DNA of 64,000 nucleotides from Lacisediminihabitans sp040549525 (GCF_040549525.1 NZ_JBEPTM010000001.1:717226-781225); one strand, 5' to 3'. Numbered from the stretch's first letter, positions 18,762 to 28,437 are shown. Made by a program: numbers and translations. The notes: generated by a model not told the origin, from the sequence alone.

Positions 18762-21700
18762 ATGCCAACCACTATTAATGACCTTCTGACTCAGTACGCC
18801 TCGATGGCGAGGGACACGCGAGAGAAGGGGCTCCTCTTCGAACGGCTCACCAAGGCGTACCTGACCACCGACCCAGTCTGGACAGCCCGCTTCTCGGATG
18901 TCTGGCTCTGGCAGGATTGGCCGGATCGCGATGGCAAGCCGGATACTGGCATCGATCTTGTTGCGAAGGAACGCTGGGGCGGCGGCTACTGCGCCATCCA
19001 GGCCAAGTTCTACGACCCGACGCACTACCTCCAAAAGAGCGACATCGACAGTTTCTTCACCGCGTCTGGCAAGCACCCGTTCACCAGCCGCACCATCATT
19101 TCAACGACCGACAAATGGTCGAAGCACGCCGACGACGCGCTCGTCAATCAAAACGTCAAGACGTGGCGAATTGGCGTCGATGACTTGGCCGAATCCGAGA
19201 TCGATTGGTCGAGGTACTCGCTAACCAACCCGGATGAGCTCGACCGTGGCGCTCCGAAGAACTTGCGTCCGCATCAGGTGAAGGCGCTGAAGGATGTGGA
19301 GCTCGGCTTCGGCGACTCGGAGCGCGGCAAGCTGATCATGGCCTGCGGGACGGGGAAGACCTTCACGGGTCTCCGGATAGCTGAGTCCGTAGCTGGCGTT
19401 GGTGGTTCGGTGCTCTTCCTTGTTCCTTCGATCGCTCTGATGAGCCAGACTCTGAAGGAGTGGAGCGCGGAGCGGAAACTACCAATGCGTGCCTTCGCGA
19501 TCTGTTCGGACACGAAGGTCGGGAAGAACGCCGAGGACTACAGCGTTTCCGACCTTGCCTACCCGGCAACGACGAGCACTGAACAACTCCTGAAAGAGGT
19601 TGCCAAGGCGGACGCGCGCGACGGGATTACCGTCTACTTCTCCACGTATCAGTCCATCGACGTAGTAGCGAAAGCTCAAGCCGCGGGCCTTCCGAATTTC
19701 GACCTGGTCATCTGCGACGAGGCCCATCGGACGGCTGGGTTCACCCTTTCTGGTGCCACTGAGAGCGCGTTCCTGCGAGTCCACGATGAAATCGCTATCA
19801 AGGCGGCCAAGCGGCTCTACATGACCGCGACGCCGAAGATCTACGCCGAAGCTGTTCGGACTAAGGCGTCGGAGAAGGATGCGGTGCTCGTCAGCATGGA
19901 TGACGAGGCGGTGTTCGGGCCCGTCTTCCATCGACTCGGATTCGGCGAAGCTGTCGAACGTGACCTTCTCGCCGACTACCGTGTCCTCGTCCTCGCAGTC
20001 GACGAAGGGACAATCGGAGCCGGGTTCCAGGAGCAGTTCGCGGTTGACGGTGAGCTGAACATCCCGGACGCCGCGCGGATCGTGGGAATCTATAACGGAC
20101 TTGCCAAACGCGGCGTGCAGGGGCTAGGCACGGAACCCGGCGCTCGTCAGCCGCTTCGTCGCGCAGTCGCTTTCTCGCGCTCCATCAAGGACTCCCAGAA
20201 GGTCCGATCGATGGTTGATGGGTTCGACGGCCGGCTTGGAACGGTCACCGGTGTAAGTTTTCGCGACGAAGATGAACTGCGCGGTAGTGATGCGCCGCTC
20301 CGGCTCGAGGCTAAGCATGTTGACGGGACGATGAACGTCCAGGTCCGCAACGGGATGCTCGACTGGTTGAAGGCCGAGCAGGATCCGGACGAAAACATCT
20401 GTCGCATCCTCACCAACGCTCGGTGCCTCAGCGAAGGCGTAGACGTTCCGGCGCTGGATGCGGTCATCTTCCTCAACTCGCGTGACTCACAAGTCGATGT
20501 TGTCCAGTCCGTCGGCCGAGTCATGCGTAAAGCAGAGGGCAAGGACTACGGGTACATCATCTTGCCGATCGCTGTCGCTGCTGGCCAAACACCGGAGCAA
20601 GCCCTCAACGACAATGCCAAGTACAAGGTCGTCTGGGAAGTCCTCCGCGCCCTTCGCGCGCACGATGAGCGGTTCGAGGCGAAGATCGAGCAGATCGACC
20701 TCAATGGCCGAAGCGACGATCAGCTGCAAGTGATCGACGTGCGGGATCCTTTCAACGGTGACGGCGTCGAACGCAGCGACGGGGAAACGACCTCGATCCC
20801 TATGGACTGGTCGTCAATCGGGGCCGATTGGCGCGAGGCCATTTATGCCAAGATCGTCGACAAGGTCGGGGAGCGAGACTACTGGGAGAACTGGGCGAAG
20901 GATGTCTCGGACATCGCGGGGCGGCAACAGTTGCGCATCCGCACCCTTGTCAGCGGATCCAACGCCAGCCTGCGCGCCGAATTCGAAGCCTTCGTCGGCG
21001 GGCTGCAAGATAACCTGAACCCCTCTATCACTGAAGCCGACGCGATCGAAACGCTCTCCCAACACCTGATCACACTGCCCGTGTTCGACGCTCTATTCGA
21101 GGGCTACTCCTTTAGCGACCACAACCCGGTCAGCCAAGTCATGCAGAAGATGGTCGACGCGCTCGAGGGCAGTAACCTCGACACGGAGACCGACGAGCTA
21201 GCCGGGTTCTACGCCAGCGTCCGCCGCAGTGTCCACGGAATCACTGATGCCGCGGCGAAGCAGACGACTATTAAAAGGTTGTACGAGAAGTTCTTCGCCG
21301 GCGCGTTTCGAGCAACAAGCGAGCGGCTCGGCATCGTCTACACACCGAACGAGATCGTCGACTTCATCCTCAAGAGCGCCGACGACGTGCTGCGCACAGA
21401 GTTCAGCGCCTCACTGTCCGACGAAGGTGTGCACGTCCTCGACCCGTTCACGGGGACCGGTACCTTCATCGTGCGCCTGCTGCAGTCCGGCTTGATCAAG
21501 CCAGAAGACCTCCAACGCAAGTTCCGTCACGAACTTCACGCAAACGAGATCGTGTTGCTCGCCTACTATGTGGCCGCAATCAACATCGAGGAGACCTACC
21601 ACGGACTCAACCCAAGCGGAGAGTATGAACCGTTCCCCGGCATCGTCCTCACCGACACTTTCCAGAGTTCCGAAGACGACGACAAGTACGACGACCACGG

Positions 21701-23564
21701 CATCTTCGGCGACAACAACGACCGAGTGAAAGCGCAGAACGCACTCGACATTCGGGTAGTGGTCGGCAACCCGCCCTACTCGGCTGGCCAGGACAGCGCG
21801 AACGACAACAACCAGAACTTGAAGTACAAGTCCCTCGACAAGCGCATCGCGGACACCTACGCGGCGAAGTCCACGGCGCAAAACAAGAACAGCCTCTACG
21901 ACTCATACATTCGCGCAATCCGCTGGGCGAGCGACCGCGTCAAGGACCGCGGAGTCGTCGCGTTCGTCTCCAACGGCGGATTCCTCGACGGCAACACCGC
22001 TGATGGTCTGCGCAAGAGCCTGACCGAGGAGTTTTCCTCGCTCTACGTGTTCAACCTGCGCGGGAACACCCGAACGTCGGGCGAGCAGGCACGCAAGGAA
22101 GGCGGACAGACATTTGGCTCCGGGAGTCGCGCGACAATTGCGATCTCAATCCTGGTGAAGAACCCGGACGCCGCGGAACACGGTCGCCTCCACTACCGCG
22201 ACATCGGCGACTACCTCACTCGCGAACAGAAACTCGTTTTCATCGCCGAATACGGAAGTATCTCTGGCGTCCCGTGGGAGGACCTCGAACCAAACGCGGC
22301 TGGCGACTGGATCAACCAACGTGACGACACATTCTCTGAGTTCAAGCCCATCGGGGACAAGGATGCACCCAGGCACGCGATCTTCGGCAGCTACTCGCGG
22401 GGGCTCGCGACGGCTCGCGATTCGTGGGTCTACAACTCCTCACGCGCAGAAGTGAAGCGCAACACCAAACGTATGACCGAGTTCTATAACGAGCAGGTTG
22501 ATGAATTCGCCCAGTCCGGCCGACCTTCTAGTGGTGTTGACGACGCGATCGATTTCGACGCCACTCGCATTAGCTGGAACCGGGCAGACAAGGCACGCCT
22601 TGCCAGAGGCGTCCATTACACAACACGCGCAGAGGCCCTCCAGGTCAGCGCATATCGCCCGTTCAACAAGCAGAACGTCTATTTCGATCGCCAACTGAAC
22701 GACATGGTCTACAAGCTGGAAACCATGTTTCCGACATCGGCGCAGGAGAACTACGGAATCGCCATGACCGGGCTAGGTGCAGCAATGCCATTTGCTTCAC
22801 TTATCGTGAACTCATTGAGCGATCTGTCGATCTTTGGTGGACAGACAAACAGCCAGTTCTTCCCCCGCTACACCTTCGAGCCGCGCGGTGAGCAACCGAG
22901 CCTGTTCGGCGACGGAGATCCTTTCACGCGCGTCGACAACATCACTGACGAGATCCGCTCCGAATACCGCCTCCTTTATGGTGCCGATCTAACCAAGGAT
23001 GAAATCTTCTTCTTCATCTACGGACTTCTGCACTCGCCCGACTACCGCGAAACCTACGCGGCGGATCTCAAGAAGATGCTGCCCCGCATTCCGAAGCTGG
23101 CCGAAGCATCTGACTTCGCAGCGTTCGCTGAGGCTGGGCGCAAGCTCAGCGAACTGCACCTCGGCTACGAGGCCGTCGACCCGTACCCACTGACCGCGGA
23201 GGTCTCGACGGGCTCGACCAGCAGCGTCGAGCCCGATCTCCTTATCACAAAGATGACCTTCGCGGGCAAAGCCGGCGCCTGGGACAAATCCACGATCCGC
23301 TACAACGACCAGATCACGCTGCGGGGTATCCCGGATGGGGCGCACGAGTACATGTTGGGTTCACGTTCAGCGCTCGAATGGATCCTCGAGCGGTACCGAG
23401 TCAAGACCGACAAGGACAGCGGCATCGTCAACGACCCGAACGACTGGGGGATCGAGCACGGCGACCCGGAGTACATTCTCAATCTGCTCAAGCGGATCGT
23501 CACGGTGAGCGTGGAGACGGTGAAGATCGTGGAGGCACTACCGCCGCTGGTGATTGCTGAGTAG
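18762..23564 (+). CDS. Type ISP restriction-modification enzyme (single-chain nuclease, translocase and methyltransferase)
   Basis: A 1600-residue protein, the size of LlaGI/LlaBIII-type enzymes. The order is an Mrr-like nuclease (Asp65 and Gln80-x-Lys82 in AIQAKFY), a superfamily 2 helicase/translocase (Walker A ACGTGKT at 194-200, DEAH at 319-322, SVGRVMRKAEGKDYG in the second lobe), a coupler, a gamma-class N6-adenine methyltransferase (FTGTG near 892 and NPPY near 1003), and a C-terminal target-recognition domain. One chain thus methylates host sites and translocates along and cuts unmodified DNA. All key residues are present. The start MPTTIND has GGGGA upstream. Confidence 0.93.
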   Translation: MPTTINDLLTQYASMARDTREKGLLFERLTKAYLTTDPVWTARFSDVWLWQDWPDRDGKPDTGIDLVAKERWGGGYCAIQAKFYDPTHYLQKSDIDSFFTASGKHPFTSRTIISTTDKWSKHADDALVNQNVKTWRIGVDDLAESEIDWSRYSLTNPDELDRGAPKNLRPHQVKALKDVELGFGDSERGKLIMACGTGKTFTGLRIAESVAGVGGSVLFLVPSIALMSQTLKEWSAERKLPMRAFAICSDTKVGKNAEDYSVSDLAYPATTSTEQLLKEVAKADARDGITVYFSTYQSIDVVAKAQAAGLPNFDLVICDEAHRTAGFTLSGATESAFLRVHDEIAIKAAKRLYMTATPKIYAEAVRTKASEKDAVLVSMDDEAVFGPVFHRLGFGEAVERDLLADYRVLVLAVDEGTIGAGFQEQFAVDGELNIPDAARIVGIYNGLAKRGVQGLGTEPGARQPLRRAVAFSRSIKDSQKVRSMVDGFDGRLGTVTGVSFRDEDELRGSDAPLRLEAKHVDGTMNVQVRNGMLDWLKAEQDPDENICRILTNARCLSEGVDVPALDAVIFLNSRDSQVDVVQSVGRVMRKAEGKDYGYIILPIAVAAGQTPEQALNDNAKYKVVWEVLRALRAHDERFEAKIEQIDLNGRSDDQLQVIDVRDPFNGDGVERSDGETTSIPMDWSSIGADWREAIYAKIVDKVGERDYWENWAKDVSDIAGRQQLRIRTLVSGSNASLRAEFEAFVGGLQDNLNPSITEADAIETLSQHLITLPVFDALFEGYSFSDHNPVSQVMQKMVDALEGSNLDTETDELAGFYASVRRSVHGITDAAAKQTTIKRLYEKFFAGAFRATSERLGIVYTPNEIVDFILKSADDVLRTEFSASLSDEGVHVLDPFTGTGTFIVRLLQSGLIKPEDLQRKFRHELHANEIVLLAYYVAAINIEETYHGLNPSGEYEPFPGIVLTDTFQSSEDDDKYDDHGIFGDNNDRVKAQNALDIRVVVGNPPYSAGQDSANDNNQNLKYKSLDKRIADTYAAKSTAQNKNSLYDSYIRAIRWASDRVKDRGVVAFVSNGGFLDGNTADGLRKSLTEEFSSLYVFNLRGNTRTSGEQARKEGGQTFGSGSRATIAISILVKNPDAAEHGRLHYRDIGDYLTREQKLVFIAEYGSISGVPWEDLEPNAAGDWINQRDDTFSEFKPIGDKDAPRHAIFGSYSRGLATARDSWVYNSSRAEVKRNTKRMTEFYNEQVDEFAQSGRPSSGVDDAIDFDATRISWNRADKARLARGVHYTTRAEALQVSAYRPFNKQNVYFDRQLNDMVYKLETMFPTSAQENYGIAMTGLGAAMPFASLIVNSLSDLSIFGGQTNSQFFPRYTFEPRGEQPSLFGDGDPFTRVDNITDEIRSEYRLLYGADLTKDEIFFFIYGLLHSPDYRETYAADLKKMLPRIPKLAEASDFAAFAEAGRKLSELHLGYEAVDPYPLTAEVSTGSTSSVEPDLLITKMTFAGKAGAWDKSTIRYNDQITLRGIPDGAHEYMLGSRSALEWILERYRVKTDKDSGIVNDPNDWGIEHGDPEYILNLLKRIVTVSVETVKIVEALPPLVIAE

Positions 23565-23610
23565 GGAGAGGACTAGATGCCGCGCTTCGTTCGGATGAAA
23601 GACAGTCATC

Positions 23611-24993
23611 ATGGCTGCTAACGGGGATTCATCAGAGGGTAAAGAGAAGAAGAAAGACGATTCGATCACGCCTCCGATGAAACCGCCCAATGCCCTTTCT
23701 GAAGGCTATGTCGGAAGTCAGCCCACGGTCGCTGCGGCGGTGATGCCCACCCTCGCCTCCCAGAATGCGACTACTTCACTCTCGTCCGAATCCGTCAGGG
23801 CTGCGATCGCTAAGAGTACCGAGGGTCTTGTCTATTTCAAGCCTTCGGCGCTGGCTCTATAGGGAACAAACGTCGAGGACCTCATTGAAAGGCTCGGTTT
23901 TGCAGGTGTGTCCAACTGGGCGAACATCGTCGGCCCGACCATCAGCTCGGAGCGCACATTCGCCGAAGTTGATAAGACGAACACTGCCTACTCGCCCGAG
24001 CTGGAGACGGCGGCATCCTTTTTTGAGCGCGATGAGGTCGTCATCGATTCCTCCGACAACCTCAATGACGAGGTCACCAAACTAATTCGAAAGAACGCGG
24101 AGCTTCCACTTGTTTGGCGTGGAGCGCGCGACGCCGACTGGGGACTTCACAACAGCCTGTTTCTAAGTCTGATGAAGGCGAACGGCGTGATTGGCCCCGA
24201 AGCGAAGCCACGGGAGGCTCAGCCGTACCCGAGCGAGGATCAGATGGTGCGCACGGAGCGTGTGATGATTGACGTCGCTCGCGACGAATGGCGACTCGAC
24301 GGAATGTCGCCCCTCGAGCTTCTTGCGCGACTCCAACACTTCGGGGCGCCCACACGGCTGATCGATGTAACCAGGAATCCATACATCGCCGCTTGGTTTG
24401 CTGTTGAAAAGCACGACGACACCGCTAGCAAGGACGGCCGATTATTCGCCTTGGCCACGAGACCAGTCCCCTCGAAGTCGAGGCCGGACATTGCCCAGAT
24501 CGACACTACGATTCGGCTCGAACACAATGCTGGACTCGCTCTGCCTTTCTGGCACTATCTCGAGACATCTGCGCAGCGACAAGCAGCTGACTGGGGGACC
24601 GGGTCAAAGAGACGCGTTTGGATTCCTCCCGCGTACGACCCGCGAATAGTGGCGCAGAACGCTGGCTTCGTAGTCGACGGGGTGCCGATGACCTCGCAGA
24701 AGACAGCGCCGTACTTTAAGAAGAGGACGTCAAGCGACTATTGGAAGAAGGCGGACTTGCTTGCTGCTGCTTCGATCTTCACAAAGACGAACCACCCTGC
24801 AACACGGCCTGGGCCGAATCAGCCGAACTTCTCTCCGACGTTCAGTTGGCGAATTATTCAGAAGGCCAAGGAAGACATCAGGGGCGTCTTGGAGTCGCGA
24901 TTCTCCTACAGTCGGTCGACGATTTATCCGGACATCGCCGCGCTGGCCGCATACCTGAGGGACAACATCTCTTCAATTGCGGGGCGACCGTAG
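23611..24993 (+). pseudogene. FRG-domain protein interrupted by an in-frame amber codon
   Basis: One continuous frame runs from ATG 23611 to 24993, broken only by TAG at 23860-23862 after 83 residues. The text on both sides reads as one domain (GLVYFKPSALAL, stop, GTNVEDLIERLGF). The C-terminal part holds an FRG domain (PLVWRGARDADWGLHNSL; LLARLQHFGAPTRLIDVTRNPYIAAWFAVE), common in phage-defence genes. A TGG-to-TAG change would explain it, since Trp fits. Reinitiation at GTG 23908 could still give a 361-residue protein, so it may not be dead. It lies 46 bp after the Type ISP gene. Confidence 0.7.
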
Positions 24994-25036
24994 CGCTGCA
25001 ATTCACCGGTGTTGACCTGACGAGCGACACTTCCTT

Positions 25037-25264
25037 ATGGCTGTTGAGCGCTCACCGGTACGCGACGGGAGCAAGATAGCCGCGACAGCCGGGGACCCTT
25101 TGACCCCGGCAGAGTCCGCGCGTCGCGCCCGAGCGGTTCACGATGCGGTCGCATCAGCGCGACTCGAGGGCGTCGAGCTGCGTGCCGAATGGCTGAATCT
25201 CCTGGATCAATGGGCCCGCGGCGAGATCACCGTGGACGACCTGCTCGATAACGCGGGGACCTGA
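25037..25264 (+). CDS. VbhA-type antitoxin (orphan)
   Basis: A 75-residue protein. Its core (LTPAESARRARAVHDAVASARLEG, then WARGEITVDDLL) matches the antitoxin VbhA family. These small helical proteins inhibit Fic-domain AMP-transferases by placing a glutamate in the active site. In VbhA that motif is S/T-x-x-x-E-G; here S-A-R-L-E-G (residues 40-45) fits. No Fic gene follows: the next 210 bp are repeats and then a convergent operon. It may have lost its toxin or act elsewhere. No clear Shine-Dalgarno. Confidence 0.75.
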   Translation: MAVERSPVRDGSKIAATAGDPLTPAESARRARAVHDAVASARLEGVELRAEWLNLLDQWARGEITVDDLLDNAGT

Positions 25265-25330
25265 ACGACCTATGATGACACCCGCCAGAGCGGACGGTCG
25301 AGCTCACGTGCGGCCAGCGTGGCCGTGACG

Positions 25331-25475
25331 CTGGACTCCGCGCTGGGCGTGCCGGGCGGGCTTGTTCGAGACGGTGGACTTCACGCTGGGCGTGCCGGAA
25401 CTAGCGTGCCGGCGTTGTATGGAGCGCTGCGAGAGTTATTCGCCGCGGGCAGGCGTGCCGTTGGACGTGCCGGGT
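25331..25475 (+). repeat. Cluster of GCGTGCCG 8-mers (cluster 1)
   Basis: Exact GCGTGCCG occurs at 25347, 25390, 25404 and 25453, with ACGTGCCG at 25465, all in the same orientation. Two of them sit in a 25-bp imperfect direct repeat (25331-25355 and 25374-25398, 22 of 25 identical). The stretch is non-coding between two convergent units. The layout resembles translocase-recognition arrays. Confidence 0.6.
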
Positions 25476-25951
25476 CAGAGCCCCAACGGATGCGGCAAGA
25501 GCGCTGGCCCTGAGAGCAACCCGAGCGTCCGAATTTTCCCGATAGCGGCGAGCGAAAGAATAAACGCCCCGTCCCGTCGTGCGTCAAAGACGATGACATT
25601 CCCGGGCGGCGGCCGCCATCCGTCATCGCTCCCGCCGAGGACGACAAGCGGCACTATTTCGAGCCACGGCGAGCCGTCGTAAGGTTCCCCGTATCCGAGC
25701 ATCCGGTCGACTGCACTATCAGAAATCGTAGCCAGATCGACTGCTCCGGCCGTGATCGCATTTGCGAAGAGCTCATGCTGGACGACAGCCGAAACAGTTG
25801 TCGCGAAGGCCCGCCGGGCGGCCTCGCGCTCGCTCGGATCGAGGTCGAGGTAGCCGGGGATGAACCCCGCCACCAAGTCGGCAGTTTCGTGCGCGATCCA
25901 GAGCTCGCCGGTAGCGAGCTCGATCCAGAAAACCTCGTCGGTGACGCTCAT
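25475..25951 (-). CDS. Hypothetical protein, last gene of the sigma-like operon
   Basis: A 158-residue acidic soluble protein (DEVFWIELATGELWIAHETA; EREAARRAFATTVSAVVQHELFAN; a beta-rich end NVIVFDARRDGAFILSLAAIG). No family is recognised. It begins 7 bp after the upstream gene in a minus-strand operon with the two sigma-like halves and the DUF2637 gene, so a role in control of the element is possible. The ATG at 25951 fits the start of good coding sequence. Confidence 0.6.
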   Translation of the reverse strand: MSVTDEVFWIELATGELWIAHETADLVAGFIPGYLDLDPSEREAARRAFATTVSAVVQHELFANAITAGAVDLATISDSAVDRMLGYGEPYDGSPWLEIVPLVVLGGSDDGWRPPPGNVIVFDARRDGAFILSLAAIGKIRTLGLLSGPALLPHPLGL

Positions 25952-25958
25952 GCGAAGA

Positions 25959-26537
25959 TCATGCGCGGCGCGCCTCGGTGTCCTGCCCGAGGACGCTCCG
26001 GGCTTCGGCGATCGAAAGCAGGGCACCCTGCTTTCCCGGGTTGGAGCGCCGGGCGGCCATCTCGGCGTTGGACGCCGTGACCAGTTCCTGGGCGGTCGGC
26101 TCTCGGCCGTGCTCAGCTTCGAAGCGCTGAACGACATGCGACGCCCTGGTCGCACGGCGGGCCACGCTACTAGAACCGGGGACACCCGTGGTCGAAGTTT
26201 TCCGGATCCAGGCGGAGACTTGGAAGGCGACCCGCGTACCGAGGTACGCGTCCCAATTCCGGATGCTTTCCGGATCTGGCCCGCGGCCGGTGGCGATCTC
26301 CTGGAGCGCCTCAAGGTAGAAGCATGCGGCCTCCGCCTCGACGTCCTCCAGCTGCGCGAGACCAAGGTCCCCGCCCACGCGGCACCACCCGCGAGAGAGT
26401 CGGGCGATCTGGTGGAGGACAGTCACGGCGATGGCGTCGCGGGCGGCCTTTCGGGCACCGACCGGGAGCTCGAGCATCGCCCGAACGGCGGCGTCGACGG
26501 AAACTTGGGTATAAGTCGTGGTTGCCATCGCGGTCAC
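25959..26537 (-). CDS. Sigma-70 regions 2-3-like protein (half of a split sigma factor)
   Basis: A 192-residue protein. Residues 70-165 align by eye with sigma-70 regions 2.3-3. WDAYLGTRVAFQVSAWIR resembles the Tyr-Ala/Arg promoter-melting segment. VPGSSSVARRATRASHVVQRF followed by HGREPTAQELV resembles the start of region 3, as in FliA/SigB-type sigmas. There is no region 4 helix-turn-helix. The preceding gene supplies one, and the two overlap by GTGA at 26534-26537. Together they would make one sigma with its halves encoded in reverse order. Confidence 0.6.
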   Translation of the reverse strand: MTAMATTTYTQVSVDAAVRAMLELPVGARKAARDAIAVTVLHQIARLSRGWCRVGGDLGLAQLEDVEAEAACFYLEALQEIATGRGPDPESIRNWDAYLGTRVAFQVSAWIRKTSTTGVPGSSSVARRATRASHVVQRFEAEHGREPTAQELVTASNAEMAARRSNPGKQGALLSIAEARSVLGQDTEARRA

Positions 26538-26863
26538 GCCGCCATCGCGAGGCCGCCGTGGCGGTGCGTTTTGACGAGGTGCTCGAGCTGATAGAGCGCA
26601 TAATCCCTCTCGGCGATCGCCGCGCGGGAGCTCAAACCGAGCTCCTTTGAAACGGCTTCGAGGCCGGAGGCCTCCCGGCCAAGGCCGAAGAGAATGCTGA
26701 CGACCGCGCGGCTGCGAGGTTTCAGTTTCGCGATGGACTCGGTGATTACTTCGGCTCGAATGCCGGCGAGTGCCTGATCCTCGACGCTGGGCGCGGTGTC
26801 GAGGAGGTGGTTTGCGAGCGGGTGGCCCGGGGAATCCAGGCCGTGGATTGGGATGACGCGCAT
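26534..26863 (-). CDS. Sigma-70 region 4-like protein (other half of a split sigma factor)
   Basis: A 109-residue protein. From residue 25 it matches the end of a sigma-70 factor: a PSVEDQALAGIRAEVITESI helix, then LKPRSRAVVSILFGLG (as in L-P-x-R-x-R-x-V-x-x-x-R-F-G-L) and a helix-turn-helix SGLEAVSKELGLSSRAAIAE that would read a -35 element. It overlaps the region 2-like gene by four bases and comes first in the operon. AGGAG precedes the ATG at 26863. It could also be a stand-alone HTH regulator. Confidence 0.65.
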   Translation of the reverse strand: MRVIPIHGLDSPGHPLANHLLDTAPSVEDQALAGIRAEVITESIAKLKPRSRAVVSILFGLGREASGLEAVSKELGLSSRAAIAERDYALYQLEHLVKTHRHGGLAMAA

Positions 26864-26972
26864 GATGCAGCTCCTAGGAGCCGCTCAAGCGATTTGCTTT
26901 ACCTCGGCCCTACTGTTCTCATGCGCCGGGGGCGGCGTTCGCGAGCACGGATCCGGGGAATTCTTCCAGGCG

Positions 26973-27701
26973 CTACGCAGCATCCCGGGCGAGCTTGACT
27001 CGCGCTTCGCTGACACCGAACTTTTCGGCCAGAGCCTTGAGCGTCGGCGGCACATCCGCCAGTGCGAACTCCGCCCGAATTCGAAGGTCCAGATCCTGCG
27101 CGGCCACCGATTTGGGCTTCGCTCCGGGCTGCGCGGCGACTGGCGTGCCATGGTTGATGAGGCGAGTTTTTGCCGCAGCGAGCTCGGCGGAGTCGGTGGT
27201 TTCTTGAACGAGAAGTTTGAGAAGACCCTCGGTCGCGGTCAATACACCGGCGGGGAAGAGTACCGATACGACAGCGACACCGACGACGACGACCGTCGAC
27301 GAGCCGGCCGGGACCGAGTCCAGGCCGTGCCAGCCGTTGATGCCTACGCTGGCGGCCGTCCAAGCCCAGAGCAGGCCCCACTGGCGGCCCTGGGCCAGGG
27401 TCCACCACGGCCGGCGCTTGCCGCTTGGCAGCAGGGCGGGGACGCCCTCGCGTTCCCGGAGGACGGCGAGGGAGAGGGCAGAGACGAGGATGAAGCTATC
27501 GACTCCGACGGGGAGGAGGAAGCGCATCCAGCCTGCCAGGCCGATAAGCGCTCCGATCGCAACTTGGGCATTGAAAGAGAGAGCGAAGCTCGCCGCCATG
27601 GCGAGCAGCGTAATCCCGACCGTTAGCGTGACGAAACCGTGCGATCGCGCGGAGAACTGGCGGGCGACGCGAGGCGTGCGGGTGGGCGAATTGGCGGTCA
27701 A
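26973..27701 (-). CDS. DUF2637 membrane protein with C-terminal HTH
   Basis: A 242-residue protein with four hydrophobic helices (about 25-45, 49-65, 66-85 and 130-155), a basic linker, and a C-terminal helix-turn-helix (DVPPTLKALAEKFGVSEARVKLARDAA). DUF2637 proteins are frequent in actinobacterial conjugative elements and plasmids, where some resemble Spd spread proteins. The TTG start at 27701 has GAGGAG just before it. It is the first gene of the sigma-like operon and lies 26 bases after a GCCGCRCAYRTA motif. Confidence 0.8.
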   Translation of the reverse strand: MTANSPTRTPRVARQFSARSHGFVTLTVGITLLAMAASFALSFNAQVAIGALIGLAGWMRFLLPVGVDSFILVSALSLAVLREREGVPALLPSGKRRPWWTLAQGRQWGLLWAWTAASVGINGWHGLDSVPAGSSTVVVVGVAVVSVLFPAGVLTATEGLLKLLVQETTDSAELAAAKTRLINHGTPVAAQPGAKPKSVAAQDLDLRIRAEFALADVPPTLKALAEKFGVSEARVKLARDAA

Positions 27702-27727
27702 AGGTGCTCCTCGGTAGTGGCTCTACC

Positions 27728-27742
27728 TAGTACGTGCGCGGC
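27728..27742 (-). promoter_or_regulatory. Element motif GCCGCGCACGTACTA upstream of the DUF2637-sigma operon
   Basis: Reads on the minus strand towards the DUF2637 gene. The Shine-Dalgarno GAGGAG follows about 15-20 bases later, so the transcript must begin at or near the motif. Confidence 0.55.
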
Positions 27743-28152
27743 AATGGCCGGAGACTCGACACCGGGACGTCCCCTCGCCGCGAACGAACAAGGAATCCTT
27801 GTGAGTTGCCTCCCGGTCGAGCCCACCTGCGTCGGGCCGCTAGATGATCCGGAACGCTCCCCGCGACGGCCGACCGTCTCGAACTCCTCCCGCGACGCTC
27901 CCCGTCAAGACCAGCGTTCCGAGTGCCGGCGAGACGCTCACCGTCAAGACCTGCGTTCCGAAGGACACCCGGATCGCCCACCGCTGCGAAATCCGATCCG
28001 CGCGCCCTCGGATTGCTTTTCGTGATGGCCACCGATCCGGGCACCAACCAGCCGACCGCCGCCGGGTCGGGACTCGTTACGACCGACGTCTCGGTCGGGT
28101 GCCCTTGATAGGGTCCCATCAGCAGGGTCGGCTGTTCCTACTGAGGAGCGCA
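27743..28152. repeat. Non-coding stretch with a 39-bp-period tandem repeat and GCGTTCCG 8-mers
   Basis: About 410 bp between divergent genes. A 29-bp unit at 27894-27922 recurs at 27933-27961 (27 of 29 identical, period 39), each ending in GCGTTCCG (27914 and 27953). Inverted copies CGGAACGC lie at 27850 and 28752. No gene is supported here; upstream start codons in frame with 28153 are not needed. Confidence 0.55.
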
Positions 28153-28437
28153 ATGAAACCGACTTGGCATCCGATCCTTGCCGCCGTCGAGGTCGAGCCG
28201 GGAATGTGGCGCTTGCGCGATGCTTTCGACCAGCCACACAGCGTCGTTGTGCTTCTCACGATCGGTGGCGAGCGAGGGTACCGGGCGGTCACCTGGGCGG
28301 CCGAGCCAGATGAGCGGGTGCTCATTGGTTACTACCTTTCGCTGCGCGCAGCGTGCGCCAGCGCACACCAGACCTACCTGTCCACGCTTGGGAATCCTGG
28401 GTCGCCGATTGCATGGGGGCTACCGCGGGGCGACTGA
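28153..28437 (+). CDS. Small conserved hypothetical protein
   Basis: A 94-residue protein (MKPTWHPILAAVEVEPGMWR; VVLLTIGGERGYRAVTWAAE; RVLIGYYLSLRAACASAHQTYL). I recall such proteins as common in Microbacteriaceae, but no function is known to me. A strong GAGGAG lies four bases before the ATG, which fixes the start. It is divergent from the DUF2637 operon and sits at the edge of a gene-poor region. Confidence 0.75.
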   Translation: MKPTWHPILAAVEVEPGMWRLRDAFDQPHSVVVLLTIGGERGYRAVTWAAEPDERVLIGYYLSLRAACASAHQTYLSTLGNPGSPIAWGLPRGD

